This document shows, one piece after another, positions 1 through 12,138 of a stretch of DNA of 64,000 bases. The stretch spans positions 32,632,527 through 32,696,526 of the forward strand of contig OX485808.1 in assembly GCA_950295325.1 (NCBI GenBank), given 5' to 3'. The notes beneath the pieces are model-generated. The model worked only from the letters and a program-made list of their open reading frames with translations, was not told the DNA's origin and made no database searches. Numbering within the stretch: position 1 is the stretch's first letter; every line of letters starts with the position of its first letter. Source of the DNA: Polytrichum commune. Lineage: Eukaryota > Streptophyta > Polytrichopsida > Polytrichales > Polytrichaceae. The position numbers and the translations under genes were made by a program.

Positions 1-3000
1 GTCCCCTCTGATACATTAATTTTTAAATCAAGAATGCTCACAAATCTACAACACGTAGACCATTCTTTACTAACTTCAATATTTGTATGTATGATCTTAG
101 ATCCACAACTCACTACACACCAATCAATTAGGTGTGCGTTCAAGATAAGTGACCGAATTAGCCTTGCTTATCTTATGTCATACAAATCTACAAAGTTTAA
201 AGCCAACTCTCTCATCATGAAGACTATTATTACACGTGCTAATTAACTAGATTATGCTTACATTGAATTTATATATTGAGAGGAACAAGAATTGTCCACA
301 ATTCACGATCTATTATAACTAAATGTTAATTACTTTATTTTTCCAGTTGTTGCATCTTTCCTCAATAAGATAGTACAATGATTATTGTTACACGAAAACA
401 CCTTAATTTAGGGCCACTTTACACACGAGCCAAGGGTCGTGACCATGTAATGGTGAGGGCCCTTGACTTTCATTTAAAAATCATACCATGGGTGTTCGGA
501 TAGCCATTTTGTGCAGTCACATGCCCTCAAGCATAGTGTGAAGTGATAATGGACCATGTTGAGGAACCATTGCATATTTATTTGTGAAAAAAGAGGATCA
601 CCCCTACCTCAGTCATTGAATATCTTCCATTTTTGTTTCACTCTCATTTTTAAGTTTTAGATTGGTGAGGAAGGAAAGGAGAGCATGATGAATCATATTA
701 AGAGAAGAAGGAGGATTTTTGTTGCATAAGCTTTATAATGGCATTTGCACATGATTGTGCGATGTGTGCTTGAAATGCAAGCATTGGTACTCAATGAAGA
801 ATAAGAGAGCGCCTTGATTTTAAGCATTTGCTTTAAAAGTATGAACATGATTGATCATAGTATGTGAGCATTTGAGAGAAATTTAGGGTTCATTGATAGA
901 TTATTATCGGGTTCTTTCATGGAAAAAATGTTCAAGCAAATAATTTGTTTGTTATATAATACATTCAAGTTTTTTTGTGATAGATTAGGTCCATATTTCC
1001 AAAAGAATAATGCATGTGTGAAATAGGCAATTTTAATTAAGAGTAGAGTTGCAATGTCATTACAAAGGCTTGGGACTTGAAATACCTTGTGCACAGTAGG
1101 ACAAGTGTATGGGGTCACTGAAAGTACAACTTTAGAAATTGTGAGAAAAATTTGTAGATTGGTATGACTTCATTTGCAACACAAATTTATAAAAATTTCA
1201 AGTTCAACACGGTTTTGGGTTTTAGTACTGGAATCTCAGGCATTTCATGGGATTCCTCACATTATCAAAGTAATTGATAGATCTCACATTTTATTTTCTG
1301 CACTTGTAATTGGATGAAAATTTATTATTATTGAGAATCATTTCACTTGGCTTTACTACAAGGTATTGTTAATACAAAACATGTGTTTTAGAATCATAAA
1401 TTCGGATGGGCAAGAAATATGCAGTATTGGACATTATTTCAACCGACAATTTTTTTCTTGAAAAAATGTATAAAAATATATTGTAACCTTAGAAAGTGTG
1501 CATATTCAATGTGGCCATGGATTTACATCCCATTTAAAGGTTGCTTGGAGGGTTTCAAAGGTTGAAGGACCAACTGGAAATTTATTCAAAGTTCTATTTG
1601 CATGTGCGTAGATTTTACTTTCGGGATTTTAAAAGACTGATAAACAATTTTTATGAGAAGGGTTGATATACCTTTGTGACACATGGTTAATATAGTTGCT
1701 ACATGTATTGTGTTACGTAATGTGTACACAATTAAGAATTATAAGTTAATAAGGAATGGTTAGAAAAAATAAAGTAAAATAAAAAAATATGTTATTAAGA
1801 TACAAACATGAAACGAGGATTTAAATAATAGCTATAAGTGAATAAGAGGTGTCATCAGTATTTTTAAAAATTAAAAAATAAATTATTTAAGAAATTATAG
1901 TGAAAATGAAAAAAATTGTTGGATGCTACAAAAATGCATATAGCAATAGCCAAATCATTATGATAAAATCATTTTGAAGACAATAAAATTTAGAATGCTA
2001 GGATATGAACAATAAATTTATCCTAAATGAGTGACTATAATTTATGTATTAATTTTTTCGTATTAATATTTATACTATTCAATAAATTTGTTGTAGTCTA
2101 AAAAATGCTATCAACCTAGAATAATTGTTGATTACTTCTTTTATAAAAAAAATCTTGTCTTCAAATTTATTATTTTTTTCTTTCATAATACTTGGAAGTG
2201 AACTCTCCTCATGTGAATTCTATTGTATGTCTTGACTTCTTTAGTGTTGATGATCATTTTGAATATTTGTTGGCATTAGATTGATTAGACTTGCACACTA
2301 TTCATTCTTTGTATATGTTTGCTCATAAAATTGGCATTCACATCTATCATGATTTGAAATTTTATTTGAATGTTTGTCATTCTTGTACTCAATCATAATT
2401 TTTAAAAATAAATTAACTATGCCTTTTCAAAATTACGTAAGCTTGAAACCATATGAGCATAAAACTTAATGTTTTACACATTCCTTCATGTTCACATACG
2501 ATAATTGCAAATGATATATTATTATATTATTATATAATATATCTCAAACTCTATAAACTTGAAATAAACAAATAAGTGGTCCAATCCTCCATAAAGATAT
2601 CAGTCTCGAGCCTCGAGGTCTTCAATTCAATTCTTCACTTATGCTTTAAGTATTAAATTCCAAATGAAATAATGGGGGGGGGGCAATGGCCAAGTATTTT
2701 AAAAATAGGACCAAGAACTTAAAATTGACATTCATTTTATATAACTTCCACTGACGAGGTCGTACAAGAACCAATGAAACTAATTTGGAAATAAAAAAGA
2801 TTTTTTATTTTGTTTGTATCAAGTTGAAGTCTTTGTTACCTTGAGCCCATCGAATTTCCTATAGGGTTGTTCTCTCTAGTCCCCTAACTTAAACCGTTCC
2901 TAGTTTTGGAGAATAATCCAACTTCTAGGCACTCCCGGGCCCTTTATTAGGTGAAAATGGATCTCATTCTAATAACAAGACGGTGTGAATGAGGATTTTG

Positions 3001-3239
3001 CTAAAATCATTATTGTTTGATACTTATCTAGCCTACGTTTACCATGATAAAGGCCTATGGGGATATATGGTAAGCGTGTTAGTATTTATTTATGTTGAAT
3101 AAATCCCAATATATGTAGTCTTTCTTATATATGACCAGTGGTCAAAAATAGAATTTGGTTTTCAAAGTGTTTAATATATTCTACATAGAATCAATCACCC
3201 ACGCTATGGTTATGTCCTAACGCTTCAATGACCTAGCCT
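1..3239. other. AT-rich intergenic DNA, no gene recognised
   Basis: I see only short open frames without recognisable protein features. The stretch is strongly AT-rich, with poly-A/T runs and a TA-rich low-complexity patch near 2515-2545. A run of ten G lies at 2674-2683. There is no clear terminal repeat, RNA gene or splice-organised coding sequence. Confidence 0.6.
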
Positions 3240-3789
3240 TCTTGTTGATTATTGCGCACATGTCCATGAGGAGTGCCCAAAACACCATGGGCACAAGGGG
3301 GACCCCGGAGTGACACCCGGGACTTGTGGCGCCGCTGGTGAGAGACCCCAACTCTTGGTAAAGAGACAAAAGGTTTCTTGACGGTGGTGTAGGGGCCCTA
3401 CCAAAAGTCCTAGAGGCTTATATGGGTGAGGTGGTGTGGCCTCACCCACCCGAGGTTGAACGACATGGCCTTCATGGGCATTGGCCCAATGTGAGGGCAT
3501 AGTTGTCCAGTATGGTTCGGGTTGTTATAGTGTTGCTCCGGCAACGCGATGATCAACATAAGATTGGACTTCCATGGATGGAAGTCCACATTTAAGAACC
3601 GGTTATTGATTAAGGGGTGAGTCCCGAAAGAGCAAAGTAGGAGGGTTGGTTCCCCTCTTATGAACTATAAGGTCCGGGGTAGAAGAAGCTAACCATTAGT
3701 ATGGTGGAATGCGAAGGGTTAGCGCTCGTGACCCTTGCTAGAAATGAAAATGGGCAAGATTGTTAAGGGGGCTAGCAAGGGTTGCGACA
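3240..3789 (-). mobile_element. LTR-like dispersed repeat, copy 1
   Basis: Read on the minus strand, this block begins TGTCGCAACCCTTGCTAGC at 3789. It matches, in opposite orientation, a second copy starting at 61135, including the peptide-like shadow PHPYKPLGL in both. A TATAAGCC box lies about two thirds of the way in, as expected of an LTR promoter. The TG start, TATA box and about 550-bp length suggest a solo LTR. The distal end (about 3240-3256) is not securely defined. A possible ATCAA duplication flanks it: at 3792 in reverse complement and near 3247-3251. The 83-residue open frame across it looks incidental. Confidence 0.55.
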
Positions 3790-5715
3790 TTGATGGTCTT
3801 ATATGGACATTCCTTTCGTTTCTCCATTGTAAATGCAAATATGTTTATAAAAAAATGAACATATAAGTTTTTAGCTTGGGTTGAGGTTTGTCCTAATGTT
3901 TGTTACAAGCACAATGTATAAGAAAGCGTTGCCTTGCCTAAAACGCTACAGAAGATTACGCATTCGTAAAAAACATCATGGTTGGAGCGAAAGTGTCTAT
4001 GTCCAAAGTGAAAGGTATTTCCCTTTGATTGATTGAGGTATTTCCTTGGGATTTAAAACATCTTGAAACATCATTTATTTTAACGTCATTAAAATAAAAA
4101 TATATCATAAAAAAATATTTTCTTTTCTATTACAATATCTTTACTATGAGATCCTTAGTCCCGTTGTCACCTCTTTACGTTCATCGGATGTTTTTTCATT
4201 CATATTTTTTATCTTCTATCTTGCTATAGCAAATTTTTTTACATTCTTTATATTTTAAATCATTATTCAAAAGATGGGTCTGACATAAATTCTAGCAGAC
4301 CATAAAACCTTATCCATAATTTTCCATGTATAAGTCCTTGGATATTTTTCATCAATGAATTTTTTTTCGGGCATATTAACATTTGCATTCTAGTGTAAAA
4401 TGAAGCTAGATGGTCTCCGTCTTGTCAACCAATGAAAACTCCTAGATTGTAATGGTCACATGCCTTCAGTCTTGTAAGAGAATTAACCTTTGTCATGCAT
4501 GTATATATTGGTGGACATAGCCAGTGAACAACTTCCGCTAGTACAAGTGATTTTTGTAATTGCTTTCAACCTGTGACTAGATGTAACATAGTGAAGTTTA
4601 ACCCATAGGTTGACTAAAAGCAAACTAAAAAACCACTCAAACTAGCGTGAGCTATCTAATGACTATGCCCACCAATATGTATGGGTTGACATTGTAAAAT
4701 GTAGCCATGCAAATATCAACTACACTATTGTGTAAATAAAACACGTGTAAACAAAGGATGCTTCACGTTTGGGTTAAACATAGGTCGAGCTTGCATGTAA
4801 ACTTGACGAAGTATGCTATGGGCATGACACCTTTTGTCCTCGATAATCTATTCAAGATTGTTCAAGAATTCACGGATCTAATGATGTCCGTTGACCTATT
4901 TAATCTATACAATTTAGTTTTCATTCTCGTGTCGAGCATAAAGATTGTGTGTGGCTTGTGTAAACACTTGGAAATGTCCATAGTAGGCCCATGTGTAGCT
5001 ATATTGTGTTCAAGTATGAAATAAATAACATACTTACATATGACTTGTGGGCAATTTTGATAGTTTAAAGTATACATAGATTGTCCTTGTTTGAAAAAAG
5101 AAAAAAAAAGGTTGCAAATCCTCATTGATTTGTAAGTGTTCATATTAGTGAAATAGTGTTGTCTCAGCATGTTGCACTTGTACAAATGGATTAATGTCCT
5201 ATATCATTATAGTATTGTTTGTTCAACATGTCGCTTGTTTACAACCAAATTGTTTTAGCGATTTACAACATAAACTACACCCTCCACTATAATCTTGTCA
5301 CACCACAATAACCCAATGGTCAATGTAAATTTTATTGATCCACTCCATTTTTGAGCCCACAATACCATAGTGTGTTCAAACTAAGAATATATAATCAATG
5401 TCTTTTACACAAACATGAATTAATGTGCGTACCCTATAAGATCGAGGGCCAATTCATTTGAGCTACACTACACTACATTGATTGGGGGCCTCTGATATTA
5501 TTTTTGGAGCCAAACGTTCTAAAAATAACCTTTTATAGGCTATAAAACAATTCACCGCATTTTCACCTACACAATGGATGAATTTATGTAGAAACCACGA
5601 AACCCTAGCACCTTTAATAAAGGTTAATCAAGTAGTCTTGAATACATTTCCTTGACAACAACTAGAAACATGGTATGCAAGACAAAATGGATGTTCATAG
5701 TTGCCCCGCTTAAAA
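3790..5715. other. Intergenic DNA, no gene recognised
   Basis: No coding exon, RNA gene or bounded repeat can be supported. Two overlapping open frames of about 90-107 codons on opposite strands at 4758-5185 have biased, low-complexity composition and no recognisable motif. I treat them as chance. Confidence 0.5.
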
Positions 5716-6143
5716 AATATAAGACCCTAGGGAATGGATTTTCGTAGTTCAAATCTCACTCCTTATTGTCACATTCTCTCCCTTATATCACGAAATTTGT
5801 CATTAATGCAAACCACCAAAGAAGTCAACCCACACCCTCGCATTGCGCCATGTGTCAACATGTGGAGTGTCACCTTCTTATTCTTCTTCTTCTTATGCCA
5901 CTTGTTGAATGGTGGTGCATGTGTCCACCACATCGCCCGGGAAGGCCAAGTGAAGTGGACCACACTAGCGTAGATGACGGGAGAACGAATTCAAATTGTC
6001 CTCACATCTCCTTTGTGTTATTCCATAATGTCACATGCTACACTAAATTCTATAGTATCATGCATCCATGTTAACACTACAAAACTCCGTAACATCACAT
6101 GCACTTTGGTTGCCACATGTATGATACTACGGAGTTTAGAGTG
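5716..6143. mobile_element. MITE-like repeat, copy 1 (left end missing)
   Basis: This block of about 430 bp is closely similar to 33960-34366, from the shared ACCCTAGGGAA segment through to the right end GATACTACGGAGTTTAGAGTG. Inside it lies CACTACAAAACTCCGTAA, an inverted match to the right end, so the last 75 bp can fold back. Copy 2 has a left terminal inverted repeat that is not present here, so this copy appears 5'-truncated. The open frames at 5734-6165 fall inside the repeat and are not genes. The terminus style (CACTnnAAACTCCGTAgTATCAC) recalls Tigger/pogo-type MITEs, but no TA duplication could be shown. Confidence 0.6.
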
Positions 6144-7479
6144 TATTAATCATCAATGGATCTAACATCATCGCATAATATATTGAAGTTTTGTATTATG
6201 ACATTCAAATGAACTTTGAGGATCAATAAGGAATGTTAGGGAGAATGTTAGAGAGGTCTCCACCTCCACATTTAGCTAAGTTTGTCAAATACAAACATAT
6301 CTAAGACTAACTCATTCTTCAAGTGAATTGTTGTGAAGAATTGAGTTCAAATACACAATTTGGATGCCTACTTAGATGCAAATACATGCTTGGTACTTCG
6401 ATCATCATTGTCACATATAAGTGTAATTTTATATTCTCCTTGACATAAGATATCATAGATTTGGTGAGGCTTGTAGAAATAGAGTATACATATAGGATGT
6501 ACATTGAGCCCCTCGGTCCTTCAAGAGTTATAGTTAATTGGAGATACAACCAACGCTTTAGAAAGGTTACAATGCAGCTTGGAATTGTGATAAAGGTTGC
6601 ATGACAATGATGTTTGAACTACACATTTCTTTATACATAAAGAGGGATAAAATTGCTTTCAAATTAAAATTGTCAATTCACAGGAAACCATTTCCAAGGT
6701 TTTTGATTGGAAATTGGCACATGTGTGTACATGGAGACAGAAAGACGACCAAAGCTTTGTGGCAGTCATTTGCGTTGAAGGTGAAAATGTTGAGAACCCC
6801 TTATAGCTCATAAATTTAGTTTTCGAACAAAATTAACCCCATGATCATAATCAGAGGCCTGAATTGGCCTCAGTGATGAGATTAAGTTGGATTGAACCAG
6901 CCATAGAAAGACTAGACACACAAAGTTGCAAAATTTATACCTAATCGAGCTCAAATCCTAACAAGTCTCATACCAAGTGCCAACCATTTCTCAGATCTCA
7001 AAAGATCATCATCCACAAGTAATTATTGATCTACTTTTTAGTGCACAGACATACAAATCATGACCCCAAGTTGATACATCATCACCTACCAACGACCATG
7101 GATTCGAAGTTACTGAGCTTTGAAAATGTGAAGCTCAAGCCTCGGAGGTTCATGAAGAGCCATCTGAATGTAATTTAAACCCGAACGTCAACAAAATTGC
7201 TAATTGAAGTTTGAGTAGACTTCAGAGTTGGTCCAGAAAAAGAAAAATCCCTCAAATGAGACATTGGGGGTAATCTGCATGCAATGATGTCTGCTCCAAA
7301 CATCACCAAACAATAAATTCTGTATGGAAGACTCTTGATTATGTTAAAGGCAGTGGTTCGAGTTAGCGCGATGTGAATGATGAATGAACTCTCCCCCCAA
7401 AATATAGAGAGTGAAAAATGGACACAACTTGGACAAGCCACATGAAGCATGCATCCGCAGAGTGAGTCTGAGAAGTGAG
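6144..7479. other. Intergenic DNA downstream of PIGC
   Basis: No gene is recognised. The part adjoining 7479 probably contains the 3' UTR of the minus-strand PIGC gene. The 102-codon open frame at 7175-7483 overlaps the PIGC stop in another frame and has no family resemblance. Confidence 0.5.
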
Positions 7480-8499
7480 TCAATCTAGATCGAAACAGAG
7501 CTTGGCCTCATCCCAAGGTCCATTGATCTCAAATTTGTATTCTTGTATACGAATGAGCCAATAAGGGCACACTAGAGTGATGAACACAATCACGGTAATG
7601 AACAGCACAAATACAAGCCGGCTAAGTGGGAATATGAGGCCCATGGTGAAGAAAATAAGAGTGCATGAGAAACCTAAGTGGAGGTTGACAGAGCGTTGTC
7701 TGATGCAGTGGGTAACTAAGGGGAATAAGAGAAAGAATTCAAGGGAGAACAGCATCAGAGCGAACACGTACAAATGCGTGGGAAGCCGTGACGCTATCAA
7801 CACCGACGCCACAATGGATGCGTTCATGGAGACATTTGCGGATAGCGTTGTCTCTTTTCCCTTGGGAGGCTTTTTGCCGTTGGTGTCTCTGGAGAGGGAC
7901 GCTGCCATGGGAGAGGGCGGCGATGTTGAGAACGTGTAGTCGTGGCAAAAGAGATGAACAACTAGTAAGCTCACTGTCAAAGCCCAGATGGAGTCGGAGC
8001 TAATTGACCTAGTTAGGGTTTGAAACACAGGGGCCAGCACGTAGATAGCACTCACGAACAGGATAAAGTTCCTCCCAATTTGCACCACGAATGCAAGCGA
8101 GAATACGCACTTGATGGTTAAGAGCAGCGACAGGAAGCCAAGGAGAAGGACGAGAGCGTCTAGCAGGAGGAGTGAGGATGCCGGAAGAGCTCCATTTAGT
8201 GCATGCGTCCAGACAGTAGCCACAAGTGCTACAACACTCACATGGGATGCTATCCCCACGGAATCCACCATCACCGTTGCGGTGTCACGTTTTACCACAT
8301 TGGCATTCATCACCATAGCTTCTAAGAAGGAAGAATCCATGTAGTTATCCGCATAGCCACATTGCATACCTCCATACACAACTTTCTTCCATGGTACTTG
8401 ATGATGATGCCCTTGATGGCTCTTGCCGTCTTGTCTTTGATCCTCGAATTGGCTGCCCCATCCTTCCACCCCCCCGTTCGCTTTCCCTTCGCTCCCCAT
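7480..8499 (-). CDS. PIGC: PIG-C (GPI2/SETH1), GPI-GlcNAc transferase subunit
   Basis: The protein is a subunit of the ER-membrane complex that transfers GlcNAc from UDP-GlcNAc to phosphatidylinositol, the first step of GPI-anchor synthesis. The intronless frame gives 339 residues from the ATG at 8499. The plant PIG-C signature is clear: an N-terminal PWKKVVYGGMQ followed by DNYMDSSFLEAMVMNANVV, the central SSDSIWALTVSLL/HDY block, NASIVASVLIASRLP, and the C-terminal YWLIRIQEYKFEINGPWDEA ending LCFDLD. Several hydrophobic segments fit a polytopic membrane protein. The frame stays open upstream for 58 more codons to 8673, but that part is unlike the family and is probably leader. The first 35 or so residues before PWKK are a lineage-specific extension. 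The family match is very strong and the start moderately sure. Confidence 0.95.
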   Translation of the reverse strand: MGSEGKANGGVEGWGSQFEDQRQDGKSHQGHHHQVPWKKVVYGGMQCGYADNYMDSSFLEAMVMNANVVKRDTATVMVDSVGIASHVSVVALVATVWTHALNGALPASSLLLLDALVLLLGFLSLLLTIKCVFSLAFVVQIGRNFILFVSAIYVLAPVFQTLTRSISSDSIWALTVSLLVVHLFCHDYTFSTSPPSPMAASLSRDTNGKKPPKGKETTLSANVSMNASIVASVLIASRLPTHLYVFALMLFSLEFFLLFPLVTHCIRQRSVNLHLGFSCTLIFFTMGLIFPLSRLVFVLFITVIVFITLVCPYWLIRIQEYKFEINGPWDEAKLCFDLD

Positions 8500-9080
8500 C
8501 CCCACACCAATGCGGCGAGAAAACAGGATCTCTTCTAGTCCGCGACGTCTCAAAATCCACGCACCACATAGAAACTCGCGCTTGCAAAATCGTCGTAGAC
8601 TCAGAATCTCCCCATTCCCTGCGTCGCCGATCGGCAGCAACGGCTTGAAATGATCGTCGATGCACACATTCATGTCGGAATCTCATAGTGTAGCTTATAC
8701 GAGGTAACCCTAACAGGGCCCATGGTTACCGATATTCCAGTAAAATTCTCTTCAACACTTTCTGCCCAACTGAGTCGCCCCGCAACCACTCCGAATATCT
8801 GCAAAACTCGCTCAATCCTCTCTGGTAAAAAAGAAGAAGAAAAAGCTATTAGATCTCGCAGCAGCACGAGACAAAGTGCAAATTTGAGACGCTGCACAAA
8901 GAGTGGACGGCAAAGGGCGGGAAGCACATCAAGCTCAAGCAAAGAAGAAGCGGGAACAGTACCGAACCCCGGGGTTTTGGTATTGGGTTCTCAAAAACCT
9001 GCAACACTCGCTTCCCAATTACAATTTAACCCTCCACAACCCCTTCATAGAACCCTTGTTTTTGTTTTGGAGTTATGAAT
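8500..9080 (-). promoter_or_regulatory. Probable 5' leader/promoter region of PIGC
   Basis: This GC-richer stretch (relative to its surroundings) lies just upstream of the PIGC start on the minus strand. It contains an upstream open frame at 8670-8942 with no family resemblance. A 5' UTR, possibly with a leader intron, is the simplest reading, but no TATA box or transcription start can be fixed. Confidence 0.35.
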
Positions 9081-10740
9081 TTGTGCATTAAAAGGGAGCA
9101 CTTGTGATGATGATGTTCTTCTTCTAAAGACCTTGGGAGATGAAGCTCATTGGTTTGAATGGCACTAAAGTCCATTGCTTGACACTCATGCCCCAATCAC
9201 ACCAAACTTTCCGTCCGGTTCCAACTCTGAATTTCCTAGGGATTATGTTGAGAAATAGATGCGCGTCCATCACTATTACAGCTGGAGATGTCGACGGATG
9301 GTGTCAGAAATGGCCGGTGTGATCAACCCCTCACTAGACTAATTTTGTTTTGGTAAGGTTTGGGTGAAATAGAAGGGAGATGGGTCTAAGTAGCTCGTTT
9401 TCTTAATCAGGCCCCCTATATTTGATTGGTATGTGGTTCGGCGAGGATCAAAGATCAACGGCACATGTTTATAAGGAATTAGACTACATTTTCAAATATT
9501 AATAACCAACTTTGCACTCAATCATAAACACAATTGGGAAGACCTATGTATCCAGTTAAGAAACCAACAAACATGCACTTCCAATAACCATAACTATATA
9601 AGGGGAAGTCTCATTTTCAATTTGGTTTTTTTGCATATGTTTCATCATAGATTCTGTTAATGCAACATGATTTGTTGTTGTTGTTGTTGTGTGTTAATCT
9701 AATCAATAGAAGTTGGAGAACATGGGGAATGAACCAAATAACACCCACATACCTCGTGTGGGTCTCCGTATGTGGCCTTCTCCCGTTTTGCAATCGTTAG
9801 TGTGAGGGAGTCCTATAAATGTTGTGAAATTGAATAACAACGATCAATGAGAATAAGGGAGTAATGAAGGGGTATATTGAAGGTGGGGGCAAGGCTAAGA
9901 GAATGGAAGTAACTTATGACTAGGTAGGTTATGTGTACATTCTTTGGACAATTGAGGTCATTAAGAGCAAATTGAATGGTGCATTGGACGGTTGAGGTTA
10001 TCAACTGTAGTGTTCATTGTCTTAACTTGTATGGTTTGAGATGACCCTAAACTACCAAGTGATAGTAGAGAGGTACCCATTTCCAAATGGAGTGGTTGGC
10101 GGTTTGATTCCCGCTGTGAAATCTTCTCTCTACTTGACGGGAAAAACTAGTTAAGTAAGTAAGAAGTCAAGAGTCTGCCTATCACAAGGTAGGCAGTAAA
10201 CCCCACCATGCACCAAGAGGATTCTTGAGCAAGGTAGGGGCAACGGGTTCAAATTCACGTTGGATTTCCCGACGTTGGTTATTTATATTTATTCTTAACT
10301 TGTCATTGCATGTCTTGTGCTTATTTCAATATTTCATCGCTTCTTATACGCCTTTTGTTTTTTATTCATTGAACCATATGATTTAATCTTAGAGTTTACT
10401 AGAGTTTACTTGAAGTTGTTTTCATTTTCCCAATGATGTGTCACTCTATATAATTTTTTTGTTCCAAGTTTTTTATGGGTTGTTGTTAATAGGTTGTCTA
10501 TTCACATAAACAAAGTATGTAAGCAAATATATGTAGAGGTGAACAAGTTGATACCATGGAATTCAAAGCACTTGATTTCATTGAAGGTGCTCAAATGTAA
10601 ATGATTTTATTGATTTGTTCACCTTTGCACATTTTAGTTAGGTTTGTTGTTAGTGGTGGACCCCATACATATTTAGAGATCATGTTTTTTATTTTATAGA
10701 GTTGCCACTTTTTGGATGATGATTGTTTATAGCTCGTCAT
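9081..10740. other. Intergenic DNA, possible tRNA-derived SINE remnant
   Basis: No protein gene is seen. Near 10090-10110 and 10238-10252 there are box-B-like strings (GGTTTGATTCC and GGGTTCAAATTC) of the kind found in tRNA-derived SINEs. No convincing box A, folded tRNA or poly-A tail with target duplication was found. A GTT microsatellite lies at about 9673-9690. Confidence 0.35.
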
Positions 10741-10755
10741 TACCGGTGTTTATTC

Positions 10756-11055
10756 TTAGGGTGGGTTTACATTAGGGTTGAGGTTCAAGAAATCTGAGGT
10801 GCAAACACATGCTTGAATGACTTTTCTTTCATTTTCAAAATCAATTTCTGAAATATGAGGAATATTCTCTTGAGTGAGGACTATTGGGATCAATTTGGTG
10901 AGAAAGTGATGCCACATTAGTGCTACTTCGTTTTTTCATACATTGGACCCAGACCGTAGCGTAAATTCCTTCATTTTATTTATTATTTACTTTTCTCTCA
11001 ACCATTAGGATTGCTCAATTTCGGAGTACCTTTGGTTATGGACCTTAGTGTAAAC
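10756..11055 (+). repeat. Dispersed repeat, copy A of a pair
   Basis: This segment resembles 11690-12035. Shared strings include gtgatgccacatt/gtgataccacatt, cacttc..ttatttcatac and tagtgtaa. The two copies are separated by the MITE at 11056-11620. Its identity is unknown; no coding frame is conserved. Confidence 0.5.
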
Positions 11056-11620
11056 TGGACCTCCTAAAAAGTGGCTTATGCCACCCTTTGCCACTTTTAG
11101 CTTAAAAGTGACACACCATGCGAATTGAAAGTGGCATCGGTGAATTTAATGTTTTGTATGCGCTTAAATTTTGGTCAGGCGATTGTGTTGCTTGCTATGG
11201 AAGATACCCTCTAGCGCTAGGTTGGTGAGCAAAGTTCGATTCGTGTTCTTCTCCCATTTGAGAATGGAAACATTAGTAGAAAAACATGCCCTGAAAAACC
11301 GTAATCACAATCAGCTACGGTTCTTTTGACCAACTTGACCAACTTTTGGCTAAACGACTACAAGATTTTTAAAATTTAATTTTTTTTGTTATGTGATTTA
11401 ATTTTAATTTTTTTGGGGCGTGTAATATACTGTTGGAAAGGTCTTGAGAATACTTTTCCAACGATATACTACACGCCCCCTAATTTCTAAAATTTGAGTC
11501 GCTAAACCAAAGCTAACATCACACACACAACAACTGCGGTGAAGTTAAAAGTGACACTTTGGCAAACTTAAAAGTGGCACAAGGTGACATTATGACGGGC
11601 ATTTGCCACTTTTTAGGAGG
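11056..11620. mobile_element. Mutator-like MITE with terminal inverted repeats
   Basis: The ends are CCTCCTAAAAAGTGGC (from 11060) and its inverse GCCACTTTTTAGGAGG (to 11620). The flanks carry an imperfect 12-bp duplication, CTTAGTGTAAAC at 11044-11055 and CTTGGTGTAAAC at 11621-11632, one mismatch apart. A duplication longer than the 8 bp of hAT elements points to the Mutator superfamily. No transposase frame is present, so the element is non-autonomous. The terminal motif AAAAGTGGC/AAAAGTGACAC recurs several times just inside both ends. A strong hairpin sits near the middle at 11415-11479. Confidence 0.65.
11415..11479. repeat. Internal hairpin of the MITE
   Basis: The arms GGGGCGTGTAATATACTG... 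and ...CGATATACTACACGCCCC pair over about 26 bp with few mismatches around a short loop. It may be an earlier nested foldback insertion or an RNA-forming hairpin. Confidence 0.6.
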
Positions 11621-11689
11621 CTTGGTGTAAACCCATCCTAAGGTCATCTTAGGTTCGAGTCACTCACCTTCCTTAGTATTGTGCCCAAA

Positions 11690-12035
11690 ATGAGGGTTGA
11701 GGTACTACCGTGAGGGCAGGTCCAAGTTCAAGAAACTTGGGATCTAAAACACACTTAAATGAACTTTACTTCAGATTCAAGATCGACCATCACGACTAGT
11801 ACGAATGAATTCTAAAAAAAGACTTTCAAACTCAAAATTGAACTCAAGCTTCAAGATCTATTTCTCAGACTAGAAATAATCCCATTTTTGAATTGAGATT
11901 GGAGAGAAAGTGATACCACATTGGCGCCACTTCATTATTTCATACCTCGAACGAACCCCGGAGCCTAGTGTAAACTCATTGGGACCGAAATTTCACTCTC
12001 GACCAATAAGATCGCTCGGATTTTCTTTGGTCTTG
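11690..12035 (+). repeat. Dispersed repeat, copy B, abutting TMEM234
   Basis: This is a diverged copy of 10756-11055. It ends about 100 bp before the TMEM234-like ATG, so it probably overlaps that gene's promoter or leader. Confidence 0.5.
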
Positions 12036-12138
12036 GGCCCTAGTGTAAGTCACACCCACCCTAAGTTAATAACTTGTGAAGGCGGAAGAAGAAGAGCCTG
12101 GTTCCAAACTCTGTTCGCGTCGTAGAGCAATTGTGGCG

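Noticed and set aside
3249-3500. 83-codon minus-strand ORF with similarity to a frame at 61423
   Set aside because: The similarity follows from the shared LTR-like repeat; the frame is broken differently in the two copies.
5734-6165. Overlapping ORFs of 63-102 codons
   Set aside because: They lie within a MITE-like repeat and are not conserved as protein in the copy at 33.9 kb.
7577-8648. Several plus-strand and alternative-frame ORFs up to 120 codons
   Set aside because: All are antisense or frame shadows of the PIGC coding region.
8500-8673. N-terminal extension of PIGC by 58 residues
   Set aside because: The extension is in frame but has no resemblance to PIG-C N-termini; the ATG at 8499 is a better start.
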